64,000 nt of DNA from Opitutaceae bacterium EW11 (GCA_003054665.1 QAYY01000002.1:1-64000); one strand, 5' to 3'. Positions 51,056 to 59,460 are shown, counted from the first letter of the stretch. Translations and numbers: made by a program. Notes: a model not told the origin generated them from the sequence alone.

Positions 51056-51988
51056 ATGAGCACGGAAATACCCGAATCGTTGAAAGCGGACCTCCCGGCC
51101 AGCAAATGGGGCAAGATTCTCGGCGCCACACCGGTGGTCATGACCGTGGTGGCCACGCTGCTCGCCGGACTCTCCTCGAGCGAGATGACGCGCGCCCAGT
51201 ACGATCGGTCGCTCGCCGCGCAGCTGCAGTCGAAGGCGGGCGATCAATGGAGTTTTTTCCAGGCGAAACGCCTGCGCAGCGCGCTGCAGCAGACCGCGCT
51301 GGAAACGATCGGCGCAACCGACGGGCTGACCGTTCTTGACCGGTCGACGCTGCTCGATGCGCTCGCCGGATCTCCGGCTCAAAAAGCGGCGGAGACGGAG
51401 GCGGGGCGCAAGGCCGTGGAGGCTCTCGTTGCCCGGGAGCTCGGAGCGCCGCCGCCGTCGCTCGTCGGCGATCGCCCGGTGCAGGAAGCGCTGAACGCCG
51501 TGGAGGCGTTCAAACCCGAGAGCGAAGTCGCCGACTTGGTATCCAGAATCGACGATAGGACCCTGGACGAGGCGCTAAGGACCGCGAGGCAGCAGACCTT
51601 CGCGCTCGACGACGCGTTGAAGCCGGTCACGCGTGCGGTGGAGTCGATGGAACAACAGATCGACCGGCCGGAAACCCAGGCTTCCCTGCGCCGCGCTTTC
51701 GGCGTTTCGCGTCTGGCCTACCATGCACAGCGTTACGATGCCGAAGCCCGGCTCAACCAGACCATCGGCAGCCTCTACGAGCTTCAGGTGCGAAAGAGCA
51801 ATCTCTCGGCCGAACGGCATCACCGGCGCAGTCAGAAATTCTTCTACGGCATGCTCGCGGCGCAGATGGGCGTGATCATCTCGACCCTCGCGATCGCCGC
51901 CCACAAACGAAGCCTTCTGTGGTCGTTGGCCGCCGGTGCGGGCGCCATCGCGATTGTTTTTGCGGTTTACGTCTACCTGTACGTGTAA
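51056..51988 (+). CDS. DUF4337-like membrane protein
   Basis: The 310-residue protein has a hydrophobic segment near the N-terminus (about 21-42, LGATPVVMTVVATLLAGLSS), a long soluble helical region (about 45-255) and two C-terminal hydrophobic segments (about 262-280 and 286-308). The motif DRSLAAQLQSKAGDQWSFFQ and the AAQMGVIISTLAIA region fit the DUF4337 family, whose function is unknown. Start ATG 51056. It is probably monocistronic, since a terminator precedes it and about 260 bases follow. Confidence 0.85.
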   Translation: MSTEIPESLKADLPASKWGKILGATPVVMTVVATLLAGLSSSEMTRAQYDRSLAAQLQSKAGDQWSFFQAKRLRSALQQTALETIGATDGLTVLDRSTLLDALAGSPAQKAAETEAGRKAVEALVARELGAPPPSLVGDRPVQEALNAVEAFKPESEVADLVSRIDDRTLDEALRTARQQTFALDDALKPVTRAVESMEQQIDRPETQASLRRAFGVSRLAYHAQRYDAEARLNQTIGSLYELQVRKSNLSAERHHRRSQKFFYGMLAAQMGVIISTLAIAAHKRSLLWSLAAGAGAIAIVFAVYVYLYV

Positions 51989-52047
51989 CCGCCGGGTGAC
52001 TTGCGGCGAGGGGCAACGCTTCTCCTGACGGCCCTGGGGCGCAGAGC

Positions 52048-52073
52048 GTTTCCCATTTTGCAGACACGCCCTG
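52048..52073. repeat. Solo terminal repeat of the 59.7-kb MITE-like element
   Basis: GTTTCCCATTTTGCAGACAC followed by GCCCTG is nearly identical to both ends of the element at 59715-59987 (which read as GCAAACACGCCCTG there). Only one end is present, in the 259-base gap between the DUF4337 and rhomboid-like genes, so it looks like a remnant or solo copy. Confidence 0.65.
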
Positions 52074-52247
52074 GGTCCGAACGGGTCTGGCGCGAAGGAT
52101 CGGTGCCGATCGCGACCGAGCTGGAGCCGCACGCGAATCGGCCTATGCGTTCTTACTTTGAGGGCTCCCGCGCCCCGTTCGGCGTGTCCCTCGGGGAACC
52201 TTTCACCTGAGTTGCGGAACAGTCCGCGTGCGCCCATTCTCTTCCCG

Positions 52248-53099
52248 ATGCTGACAGACTTCACCTCCAACGAAAACGACGACGGCCCGGTCACCTGGGT
52301 CCGGGGCTACCCGCTGTACGCGGCCCACGTGATCGTGGTGATTTTTGTCGTTTCGATGCTGGTGACGTCGCTGCTGCTGACCGTCCAGGGCGGCGCGTTG
52401 CTCAACGCCTTTCCCTTCAGCAGCGCCGCGGTGCTCAACGGCCAGGTGTGGCGCCTGGTGACCTACGGTTTGGTGAATCCGCCGAGCCTTTGGTTCGTGA
52501 TCGATATGGCGATGATCATCTGGTTCGGCCGGGAGGTGGAGCGCACGTTTGGCCGGCGGAAGTTCCTCGCCCTCTACGGCTCGCTCTACCTGCTCGCGCC
52601 GATCGTGCTGACGGTCGTCGGGCTGTGGTGGCCGACTCAGCTCGTCGGGCAGACCGGCGGCTTCGCGCTTTTCGTCGCCTTCGCCACGCTCTATCCCGGC
52701 GCTCCGATTTTCTTCAACGTGCTCGCGAAATGGGCGGCGCTCGTCCTCGTCGGCATCTACTCGCTGATGGGTCTGAGCAGCCACGACTGGACCGGGTTGA
52801 TTTCGCTCTGGAGCACGACGGGATTTGCGTTCGCCTTCGTGCGTTTCGAGCAGGGCCACCTCTCGCTTCCGAAGATTCCCAAGCCGAGGCGCAGACCCAG
52901 GCTCCGCGTGCTTCCCAACGACAACGATATCCCGGTGAAGCCGCACACGCCGTCGGCGCACGAGACGTCCATGCGCGAGATCGACGCTCTGCTCGACAAG
53001 ATCGCGCAGTCGGGAATCCACAGCCTGACCGACGCGGAACGCGCAAAACTCGAGGACGCGCGCGAGGATCTTCTCCGCCGTCACTCGGATCAAAGATAG
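52248..53099 (+). CDS. Rhomboid-like membrane protein, probably inactive, with DUF6576-type tail
   Basis: The 283-residue protein has six or so hydrophobic segments with rhomboid-fold hallmarks (VWRLVTYGLVNPPSLWFVID, IIWFGREVERTFGRRKFLAL). The catalytic GxSG loop is GQTG at 134-137 (Thr136 in place of Ser), and no His is found in the equivalent of TM6 (ISLWSTTGFAFAFVRF), so serine protease activity is unlikely. After a basic linker the C-terminus has REIDALLDKIAQSGIHSLTD and AERAKLEDAREDLLRRH, a pattern of the DUF6576 tail found on such proteins. Start ATG 52248. Function may be protein binding in the membrane. Confidence 0.85.
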   Translation: MLTDFTSNENDDGPVTWVRGYPLYAAHVIVVIFVVSMLVTSLLLTVQGGALLNAFPFSSAAVLNGQVWRLVTYGLVNPPSLWFVIDMAMIIWFGREVERTFGRRKFLALYGSLYLLAPIVLTVVGLWWPTQLVGQTGGFALFVAFATLYPGAPIFFNVLAKWAALVLVGIYSLMGLSSHDWTGLISLWSTTGFAFAFVRFEQGHLSLPKIPKPRRRPRLRVLPNDNDIPVKPHTPSAHETSMREIDALLDKIAQSGIHSLTDAERAKLEDAREDLLRRHSDQR

Positions 53100-53100
53100 A

Positions 53101-53122
53101 GGCTGTCCGTTTCCGGACAGCC
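53101..53122. terminator. Hairpin between convergent genes
   Basis: GGCTGTCCG and CGGACAGCC form a 9-bp stem with a TTTC loop immediately after the stop of the rhomboid-like gene, and 66 bases beyond the stop of the convergent TonB-like gene. T tails are weak on both sides. Confidence 0.5.
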
Positions 53123-53187
53123 CCAGCCTGGCGACCCCAGCTCGGGAGAACTCTGTGCCGTTCCCCGCAGCGTTCGCCTAAAGTAGT

Positions 53188-53565
53188 CTACGGTTTTGCC
53201 GGCGCTCCGTCTGGCCTGAAAACAATCGGGACAGTGACCCGGCACTCCACCGCGCGGCCGTCCTTGGTGCCCGGAGTGAACTGCCACTGGCGGACCGCTT
53301 CGGCCGCTGCGATCCCGAACGCTTCGTGGGTTGCACGGTCGACCAGCACGCCGGTCGTTGTTCCGCTGGCATCGACGACGAAGGAAATCACCGCTTCTCC
53401 GGCGATTCCTTTTTGTTTGAGCTCGGCCGGGTACAGCGGGCGGACGTTGCGCACCAGCGCGGGTTTGCTGTCGAGCTGGTCGTAGGGAATGACATCGCCG
53501 GCTTTGGCGATGCCGACCGAGGCGGCAACCAGAGCCAGCAGGAGGGGAATGAGTTTCGGTTTCAT
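53188..53565 (-). CDS. TonB C-terminal domain protein without membrane anchor
   Basis: The 125-residue protein is a signal peptide (MKPKLIPLLLALVAASVGIA, cleavage near KAG) directly followed by a TonB-like C-terminal domain (PLYPAELKQKGIAGEAVISF, VVDASGTTTGVLVDRATHEA, AVRQWQFTPGTKDGRAVECR). The proline-rich spacer and the retained N-terminal helix of true TonB are missing, so it is probably a soluble periplasmic member. exbB/exbD are not nearby. It may modulate TonB function or have an independent role. Start ATG 53565. Confidence 0.82.
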   Translation of the reverse strand: MKPKLIPLLLALVAASVGIAKAGDVIPYDQLDSKPALVRNVRPLYPAELKQKGIAGEAVISFVVDASGTTTGVLVDRATHEAFGIAAAEAVRQWQFTPGTKDGRAVECRVTVPIVFRPDGAPAKP

Positions 53566-53619
53566 CGATCCAAGGCACCCGCTGCCGTGCCGAACCGCAC
53601 ACCCCCCTCCGCAAACCCA

Positions 53620-54918
53620 TCACTCGAAAAACCACCGCGCCGCCGGGGGAGCATCGAAGAACACGGGCTTCCATTTCCATCCGGCGCGCAGCGTCGCTTC
53701 GATCAAGGGCGCCTTCAACTTCTGCAGGTCGAAATCGACCTCCGTGATTTCGCCGACGCGGATCGCGCCGTCCGCCATGCCCACAACCGCACCGGCGCTT
53801 CGGGTTCGGGCGACTTCGAAAAACACCGTGCCCCACTGCGCCTGCCAGCGGAGCCCGGCCGACGCCCCCTGCGCCGTCCAGTCGAGTTCCGCGGCGAACT
53901 CGCGCACACGGACCGTCCGGCTGGGTTCGTCCAACTGAAGCACGAGTTTGTGGATACGGCGGAGGCCCTGGGCTTTCGCCAAATCGAGCCACGCCGATTC
54001 GAGCCGCCACGAGGCGACCACTTCTCCGGGGCGTTTGCCTTCCTCGATCGCGAGGGGAGACGACCTGCCGCCTAGGTGGAGCAGAGCGTCCCGCAATTGC
54101 GCGCTGTCCGCGACGGCCGTGTCCTCCGCTGGAGAAAGCGATCCGGCCCAGCTGGAGCCTTTGAAAAACCAAGCCGTGGCGCAGGCGAGAACCGCGAACA
54201 CGAGGAGGGCGGCGCACCAGCCGGCGAGTCTGGAGGGACCGGTGCGGGCCTCCGGAGAAGCCCCGCTCGACCAGCAGCCCGCACTCGCCGCGGCGCGTGC
54301 CTCGAGGCCTTTTTCGTCGCTGCTGGCCCAGACAAAGAGCGTGCGGCCGGCGACGAGGAGACGGACCCAGTCGGCCGAGCGACGCAGGGTGTGCGCACCG
54401 TTATCTTCCGGCTCGGGGAGTTCGGCGCCGATCGCGGCGGCATAATACCGTGCGCCGGCCCATGCCTCCTCCGGGGAACGAAACCGCGCGACCATCGTGG
54501 AATCGGTGCTGGGGAAAACCACGCGTTCGGCGACCTCCGGCGTGGGCGCGACAAAGAGCCGCCTCACGTCGGCCCGAAGCTGCGGATCGAAGCCTGGTCC
54601 GAAGACCAGCTCGGCGTTGCGAAACCGGCCACCCGCCGCCTCGAGCAGGTCGTCCCTGTCTGTCGCCTGAGTGCGAATACGCGAACCGCTCCAGGAGAGG
54701 TCCGGCAGCGCGCCGCGGGCCTGGAACGCGTGGTAGAGGAGCTGCGGCGCGAGCACGATCGCAAGGAAGACCCCGAAAAACACGAGTGGCTTGAGCGAAA
54801 CTCCGGCTCGGATCATGGCCCAGGCCAGCACGGCCGTGACGACGAGCGCGATCACCGCGATCAGCGTGCAGGCCAGCAGACCCGGATTTGCGCGGAGGAG
54901 GGAAAACGCGCGGTCCAT
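53620..54918 (-). CDS. Membrane protein of unknown function (operon member 3)
   Basis: The 432-residue protein has two N-terminal hydrophobic helices (about 14-35 and 43-62), a soluble region with FGPGFDPQLRADVRRLFV and ARFRSPEEAWAGARYYAAAI, another hydrophobic segment around 233-250 (AGWCAALLVFAVLACATAWF) and a C-terminal strand-rich domain (VRVREFAAELDWTAQGAS, GMADGAIRVGEITEVDFDLQ). I do not recognise a family. Its start lies 8 bases downstream of the preceding gene's stop (54926-55330), which itself closely follows 55337-56281, so the three form an operon. Function unknown. Confidence 0.7.
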   Translation of the reverse strand: MDRAFSLLRANPGLLACTLIAVIALVVTAVLAWAMIRAGVSLKPLVFFGVFLAIVLAPQLLYHAFQARGALPDLSWSGSRIRTQATDRDDLLEAAGGRFRNAELVFGPGFDPQLRADVRRLFVAPTPEVAERVVFPSTDSTMVARFRSPEEAWAGARYYAAAIGAELPEPEDNGAHTLRRSADWVRLLVAGRTLFVWASSDEKGLEARAAASAGCWSSGASPEARTGPSRLAGWCAALLVFAVLACATAWFFKGSSWAGSLSPAEDTAVADSAQLRDALLHLGGRSSPLAIEEGKRPGEVVASWRLESAWLDLAKAQGLRRIHKLVLQLDEPSRTVRVREFAAELDWTAQGASAGLRWQAQWGTVFFEVARTRSAGAVVGMADGAIRVGEITEVDFDLQKLKAPLIEATLRAGWKWKPVFFDAPPAARWFFE

Positions 54919-54925
54919 CGGGCGT

Positions 54926-55330
54926 TCAGTTCCGGTTTCGGAACCAGAGAACGATTCCGGCCAGGGCGGAACACACCGCGATCATGGCCCAGCCGTAGAT
55001 GGTGGCCATGACCCAGCCCATCGGCACGCCGGAGTTCCGGGTGTCCTTGTAGTCGATGTGGCCCGTGATCACGCCCGCCGCGACACACACGCCGATCGCC
55101 GCCGAGAGGGCGATCCGAGCCATGAGCCAACCTCGCGAGACGCCGGGTGTGAAGAGGGCGGCGAACGTGAGCGGCACCGCAATGAGAGGCAGCCAGGTCC
55201 AGAAGTTCTCCAGCCACCGGCTCCCCTCCTCGGTGGGCGGCAGGTTTCTCGCGCCGAGGAGCTTCATCGCGACGCAAACGAGCAGCCAGTAGGCTTCGGG
55301 ACCGAAAAGGTATTTGAGAAATGGCGACAT
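54926..55330 (-). CDS. Small membrane protein of unknown function (operon member 2)
   Basis: The 134-residue protein has about four hydrophobic segments (around 10-25, 45-65, 70-90 and 105-127: WLPLIAVPLTFAALFTPGV, ATIYGWAMIAVCSALAGIVL). A short charged loop contains HIDYKDTRNSGVPMGW. I do not recognise it. It starts 6 bases after the stop of the cytosolic operon member 1 and ends 8 bases before member 3, so co-expression is very likely. Confidence 0.7.
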   Translation of the reverse strand: MSPFLKYLFGPEAYWLLVCVAMKLLGARNLPPTEEGSRWLENFWTWLPLIAVPLTFAALFTPGVSRGWLMARIALSAAIGVCVAAGVITGHIDYKDTRNSGVPMGWVMATIYGWAMIAVCSALAGIVLWFRNRN

Positions 55331-55336
55331 GACGGG

Positions 55337-56281
55337 TCAGGAGCGGAAGAACCAGGGCGTGGAGGAGACGGGCAGCGGCGGTTCTCCGCGCAGGTGGCGA
55401 AGGATCTCCGAGATCTGGCGGACAAGCTCGAAGTCGCGTCGACCGATCCGCTGCTTCGCCTTCTCGAGCGCCGCCTCCGCCGCCGCGGCCGGAGGTTTCC
55501 AGCGCCTGATCTGGTCGAGCGCGGCGGCAATGTGCCACGGCTCGTCGAGCCGCTCCGGATCTGCGGGGTCGTGGGAAAGGCAGACGCCTTCGAGCCACGC
55601 GAGCAGCGCAGGCAACGCGATTTCGCGGAGGGCGGGGCTCTCCGTGGCGGTGGCGCAGGCCGTCATTCGGCGGTAGTGATCGCCGTTCCGGATTGCCTCC
55701 ACGACCAGCTGCGCGACGTCGGTTCGCTGGAGCAGCGTGTCGATCGCGAGAGGGCTGCTCAACCACCGTCGCGGATCCGCCCGGGCGAGGAGCCGCTGTG
55801 GATCGTCGCTCGGCTGCAGGCCGGCGTAGCTCCAGGTGAGCGCGAAGTCCTCCAGCGCCTCCGGCAGCGGCGGAGGCGGCTCGGCGGGAAGGCCGGCCTC
55901 GCGGAGCCGCCGGCCTCTCGGAAGCGTTTGTTGTGCGGCGCGCAGGCCCTGCGCGAGGTCGAAGAGATCTCTGCTTTTCGCGATCCGCGTGGACGCAGGG
56001 ACGAAGAAGGGACCTCCGCGATCGACTTCGATCAGGCGCGGCCACGCGGAGAGCCATTGCCGGGCTCGTTCGTCGAGCGGGATTTCCCGGCGGTCGTAGG
56101 GTTCGAAGGTGTTGTGATGCACGTGCCGCGTGAGCATCTCGCTCGCAGTCACGGTTCCGCAGCTGAGGCACGCATGCACGCCGCGGCTCATCGTGGGCTC
56201 GAGCGCCACCGGCACATGCAGCGCCCGGTCGCAGGCGCAGGTCACGGAGCGGTCGAGAGAGAGGGCGGAGGATGTTTTCAC
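55337..56281 (-). CDS. Hypothetical soluble protein (operon member 1)
   Basis: The 314-residue protein has no signal peptide or membrane segment. The N-terminal part carries paired cysteines and histidines (VTCACDRALHV, ACLSCGTVTASEM, RHVHHNTFEPYDR), suggestive of a zinc-binding module, followed by a mostly helical region rich in Arg, Leu and Ala. The C-terminus is also helical (AALEKAKQRIGRRDFELVRQ). I do not recognise a family. It is first in a three-gene operon whose other two products are membrane proteins, so it may act at the inner face of the membrane. Confidence 0.65.
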   Translation of the reverse strand: MKTSSALSLDRSVTCACDRALHVPVALEPTMSRGVHACLSCGTVTASEMLTRHVHHNTFEPYDRREIPLDERARQWLSAWPRLIEVDRGGPFFVPASTRIAKSRDLFDLAQGLRAAQQTLPRGRRLREAGLPAEPPPPLPEALEDFALTWSYAGLQPSDDPQRLLARADPRRWLSSPLAIDTLLQRTDVAQLVVEAIRNGDHYRRMTACATATESPALREIALPALLAWLEGVCLSHDPADPERLDEPWHIAAALDQIRRWKPPAAAAEAALEKAKQRIGRRDFELVRQISEILRHLRGEPPLPVSSTPWFFRS

Positions 56282-56453
56282 GGGAAACGGCCCGCCGGGC
56301 GTCGCGACGGTCGTTCATCCTAACTCCGTGGAGCGCGTCGCACCATGGTACTTTCGGCTAAGGATCGCGGGCCGCGGGCGGCATGGGATGGACGCTCCAT
56401 TGTTAGCCGATCGACCCATACCGTCCGGGCCCGGGTGCCGCTATTCTGGCGCG

Positions 56454-57236
56454 ATGCATCACGCCCTTCGCTTTTCCCGAGCCGCCCTCTTGAAGCGCGG
56501 CCTTCCGGTCCTTGCCGTTCTCGTCGGCTTCGCGCCGCTCGCGTCGACGAGCTTTGCCGAAGCCCCCGCGCCAGCTCCTGCTTCGAAGGTCGCGGTCCAG
56601 CGCGGGACTTCGACCGCTCTGCGCTTTTCCGAGCCCGTCGCGGCCGAGGTCACGTTCGAGCAGCTCAAACGCATGCTCCCTCCGCCGCCCATAGTCGTGG
56701 GCTTCGACGTCGACGATACGCTGGTGTTCTCCGAACCGGCGTTCACGCCGCTTCAGCGGGAGTATCCGGCGGAGGTGATACGTCCGAAGAATCTCGCCGC
56801 GCTCACGCCGGAGCAGAAAGCCAAGTACCATGAGTTCTGGAATCGGCTGAACAACGAGTACGACGACCGTTCGGTGCCGAAGCGCATCGGAAAAAAGCTC
56901 CTCGATCTCCACCTGCAGCGCGGCGACGTGATTTACATCATCTCGAAGCGCCAGAGCAGCGTTCCGGAAAACGACCTGCCGACCCGTCGACTCGAGCGAT
57001 TCTTCGGGATCACGCTGAAGAATCCTGTCGTGCAGACGGAGCTGAAGGACAAAACGCCCTTCATCGTCGAGCACCACATCCAGTATTACTACGGCGATGC
57101 GGACACCGACGTGACGGCGGCGCTCGCGGCCGGGGCGACTCCGATCCGCGTCAAACGTTCGAGCGAATCCTACTCCGCCGACAAGGTGCACAACGGCTGG
57201 TACGACGAGATCGTGCTGGCGGGCTCCGACTGGTGA
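56454..57236 (+). CDS. Class B acid phosphatase (AphA-like)
   Basis: The 260-residue secreted protein has a signal peptide (to about SFAE, residue 35) and a HAD phosphatase domain with VVGFDVDDTLVFSEPAF (Asp85 nucleophile, Asp87), the conserved FWNRLNNEYDDRSVPKRIGK and KLLDLHLQRGDVIYIISKR with the Thr/Ser-Lys region, and IQYYYGDADTDVTAALAAGA for the final acidic motif. The pattern matches AphA class B non-specific acid phosphatases. It would release phosphate from nucleotides and other organic monoesters in the periplasm. Start ATG 56454 places the signal peptide correctly. Confidence 0.88.
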   Translation: MHHALRFSRAALLKRGLPVLAVLVGFAPLASTSFAEAPAPAPASKVAVQRGTSTALRFSEPVAAEVTFEQLKRMLPPPPIVVGFDVDDTLVFSEPAFTPLQREYPAEVIRPKNLAALTPEQKAKYHEFWNRLNNEYDDRSVPKRIGKKLLDLHLQRGDVIYIISKRQSSVPENDLPTRRLERFFGITLKNPVVQTELKDKTPFIVEHHIQYYYGDADTDVTAALAAGATPIRVKRSSESYSADKVHNGWYDEIVLAGSDW

Positions 57237-57358
57237 CCGCGCGGCGGTCTCCGAAACCGCTGCGACCGGAGGCGCGTCTCGTGGTCGCGTCTGGCGGGGT
57301 TCGGACGGAAACAGGCGCGGCCGGTTGCGGTTCTTCCGGTCGCGGCTACCTCTGAGCG

Positions 57359-58150
57359 GTGCAGCCGGGGATTTCCGAATCGGAGAGACTTTTCGAGCAG
57401 GCGCCGCGGCCGGCGCTGCGCCCGTTCGTGCAACGCTTTCTCGTCGTCGAGTTTCCGTCGGGCACGAGCGATCTTCATTTGCCCGCAACGGGTAGCGTCG
57501 CAGCCGTTTCGTTTCGAGGTCGTTGCCGGCTGAACGGCGAGCAGTGGGTGCCGCAGGCGGCCTTCACGGGCTTGTGGGGAAATCTCCGGGCTCACGAGCA
57601 CTGCGACAGTCACGCGGTGTTGTTGGCGATGTTCACGTCGGCGGGCGCGGCGGCGTTTGTCCGCGAACCGTTGGAAGCCTTTTGGAACGCGACCGAGAGC
57701 CTAGCCGTCGCGCTTGGAGAGGGCGGCGAGGTCGACCGCCTGCAGGACGATCTCCGTGCGGCGGACAATCACGCTTCGCGAGTGAAGCGATTCGAGGAGT
57801 TTTTGTTGTCGCGACTGCGGGGGAATGGGCCCGATCCGCTCGTGGAAGCCGCCACCGTGTGGCTGCAGCGCCTGGAAGGGCCGGCGCGGATCGATGCGCT
57901 GACGCAGCACATCGGCCTGAGTCAGAGCGCGCTCGAGCGCCGGTTTAGGCGAGTCGTCGGAGTGTCGCCCAAACGATATGCGTCGCTGGTGCGGCTGGAG
58001 CGCGCGGTGGCCCTTCGGCGGGATGGATACGCTTCCGCCGAGCTTGCGTATGCGGCGGGGTATTACGACCAGTCCCACTACATCCACGAATTCCGCCGCG
58101 CCGCAGGTTGCGCGCCGGAGGTTTTCTTCCGGACGGGTTCGCGGCGCTGA
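57359..58150 (+). CDS. AraC family transcriptional regulator
   Basis: The 263-residue protein has an N-terminal sensory half (LRPFVQRFLVVEFPSGTSDL, a beta-barrel-like pattern ending near 130) and a C-terminal pair of helix-turn-helix motifs of the AraC type: LTQHIGLSQSALERRFRRVV then GVSPKRYASLVRLERAVAL, and AELAYAAGYYDQSHYIHEFR. It resembles regulators that neighbour YciI and DoxX genes, as it does here, and may control them. The start is GTG at 57359. An inducer cannot be inferred. Confidence 0.9.
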   Translation: MQPGISESERLFEQAPRPALRPFVQRFLVVEFPSGTSDLHLPATGSVAAVSFRGRCRLNGEQWVPQAAFTGLWGNLRAHEHCDSHAVLLAMFTSAGAAAFVREPLEAFWNATESLAVALGEGGEVDRLQDDLRAADNHASRVKRFEEFLLSRLRGNGPDPLVEAATVWLQRLEGPARIDALTQHIGLSQSALERRFRRVVGVSPKRYASLVRLERAVALRRDGYASAELAYAAGYYDQSHYIHEFRRAAGCAPEVFFRTGSRR

Positions 58151-58200
58151 AACGCCGAATTTTTCCAATCCTGTCCGCTGTATCGGCGGTAGAGTGGGGC

Positions 58201-58533
58201 ATGAACTCGTTCGTCCTTATCTTCCGTCAGGGAAAACCGGTCACCGAGGCCGAAAAACAACGCCGGGCCGAAACGGTGCCGCAATGGGCCCGCGAACAGA
58301 ACGCGGCCGGCCGGAGTCTGGAGCCGCGAATCCTGGGGCCCGAGAAACTTCGCCGCGGCGCGGAGCTGCCTTCGTCGGGCGCAATCGACGCGTGGCCGGT
58401 CACGGCGCTTCTGTTTATCCAGGCAAAAGACTTGGACGACGCGGCGGCCGTGGCCGCCTCGCACCCCGCGGTGCAGGAGGGTCTTTCGGTGGAAGTCCGT
58501 CCCTGGGGCGCCCCTGCCGCAGTCGCGCGCTGA
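58201..58533 (+). CDS. YciI-like (DGPF) domain protein
   Basis: The 110-residue soluble protein fits the YCII-related/DGPF family: MNSFVLIFRQGKPVT, then an alpha-helical stretch, ALLFIQAKDLDDAAAVAASH for the second strand-helix unit and a final LSVEVRPWG. The histidine in AASHPAVQ is the conserved one of this family. The fold is a ferredoxin-like dimer of unknown enzymatic role. It starts 50 bases after the AraC gene on the same strand and is probably in the same unit. Confidence 0.85.
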   Translation: MNSFVLIFRQGKPVTEAEKQRRAETVPQWAREQNAAGRSLEPRILGPEKLRRGAELPSSGAIDAWPVTALLFIQAKDLDDAAAVAASHPAVQEGLSVEVRPWGAPAAVAR

Positions 58534-58977
58534 TGCGCGTCGGGTCGCTTGAAAGGGCGGCGGTGTTGCGGATCTCTCTGCTGGAGGGCGCGCCGCCGTG
58601 CGCGCCTGGATTTGTTGTGGGCCGGGTGCCCCCACCCGGCGGGTCGCGACGTCGCTCTGCGCGGTGGGGGCACCGTGCCCACATCGGAGGAAAAGGTGCG
58701 AGCGATGATCCGCTGGGGGCGCGCTCCGGGGCGGATTCCACCGGCATCGGATTCCGATGCCGAGGCGCGGACGGCGCCGCGACCTCCAGCGCGGGTTCGG
58801 GTGGGGAGAGCCCGAGGTAGATTCGCTTTGGCCCGATATGGCCGGGTGCCCTCAATCCCGAGGGGGCTCCCGGTCCGCTGAGAGCGCTCCACCTTTTTGG
58901 CTGAGGCGTGTCCGGAGGGCGAGGGTTCGTTCGTTGGAGAGGCGAACACACAAACAACCCTTCAAGAAAGCATCGCC
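58534..58977. other. Intergenic region with mosaic palindromic repeats
   Basis: 444 bases between the YciI and DoxX genes with no coding frame that looks protein-like. The stretch 58581-58865 consists of repeat modules shared with 47094-47313. The final part contains the probable promoter region of the DoxX gene. Confidence 0.5.
58581..58865. repeat. Mosaic of palindromic repeat modules, copy B
   Basis: Module iii is at 58581-58607 (GGCGCGCCGCCGTGCGCGCC), module i at 58608-58641 (GCCGGGTGCCCCCACCCGGC) and module ii at 58740-58769 (GGCATCGGATTCCGATGCC, a perfect palindrome). A module iv-like piece in inverted orientation is near 58841-58862 (CGATATGGCCGGGTGCCC). The same modules occur in a different order at 47094-47313. 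Confidence 0.75.
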
Positions 58978-59460
58978 ATGAACTCCTCCCTCTCTGCCAG
59001 CCTCCTTGCCTCCACCGACTCCGCCGCCCGGCCGGAGTCGGCGCCGCGCGACCGCAACGTGGTCGTTCGCTACCTGCCTGCCGTCGCCCGCATCCTGATG
59101 GGCGTGCCGTTGATCGTTTTCGGCCTGAACGGTTACCTGAACTTCATCCCGCCTCCGTCGACCCCGCTGCCGCAGGGAGCCATGGATTTCGCCGGGGCGC
59201 TGGTGAATTCAGGATACATGATGCAGCTGATCGGGACCACCCAGCTCGTGGTGGGCCTGCTTCTGGTGTTGAACCGATTCGTGCCGCTCGCGCTGGCGCT
59301 GTTCGCCCCGTTCATGGTGAACAGCATCGCCTTTCACCTTTTCCTGGAGCACTCGGGCCTGCCGATGGCGGCCGTGTTCCTGGCGCTCGAGCTGTATCTG
59401 GCCTGGACCTACCGGGCCGCGTACCGGCCGATGCTCGCCGCGAAGGTTCGCCCGGTGTGA
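58978..59460 (+). CDS. DoxX-like membrane protein
   Basis: The 160-residue protein has a hydrophilic N-terminus and four hydrophobic segments (about 33-51, 76-97, 98-120, 123-146: ARILMGVPLIVFGLNGYLNF, QLIGTTQLVVGLLLVLNRFV). The RILMGVPLIVFGLNGYLNFI start and the internal SGYMMQLIGTTQLVVGLLLV agree with the DoxX/DoxD family. Its role is likely in redox or sulfur-related membrane chemistry, but this is unproven. The ATG at 58978 is preceded by TTCAAGAAAG. It lies downstream of the AraC/YciI pair across a repeat region and may be a separate unit. Confidence 0.82.
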   Translation: MNSSLSASLLASTDSAARPESAPRDRNVVVRYLPAVARILMGVPLIVFGLNGYLNFIPPPSTPLPQGAMDFAGALVNSGYMMQLIGTTQLVVGLLLVLNRFVPLALALFAPFMVNSIAFHLFLEHSGLPMAAVFLALELYLAWTYRAAYRPMLAAKVRPV

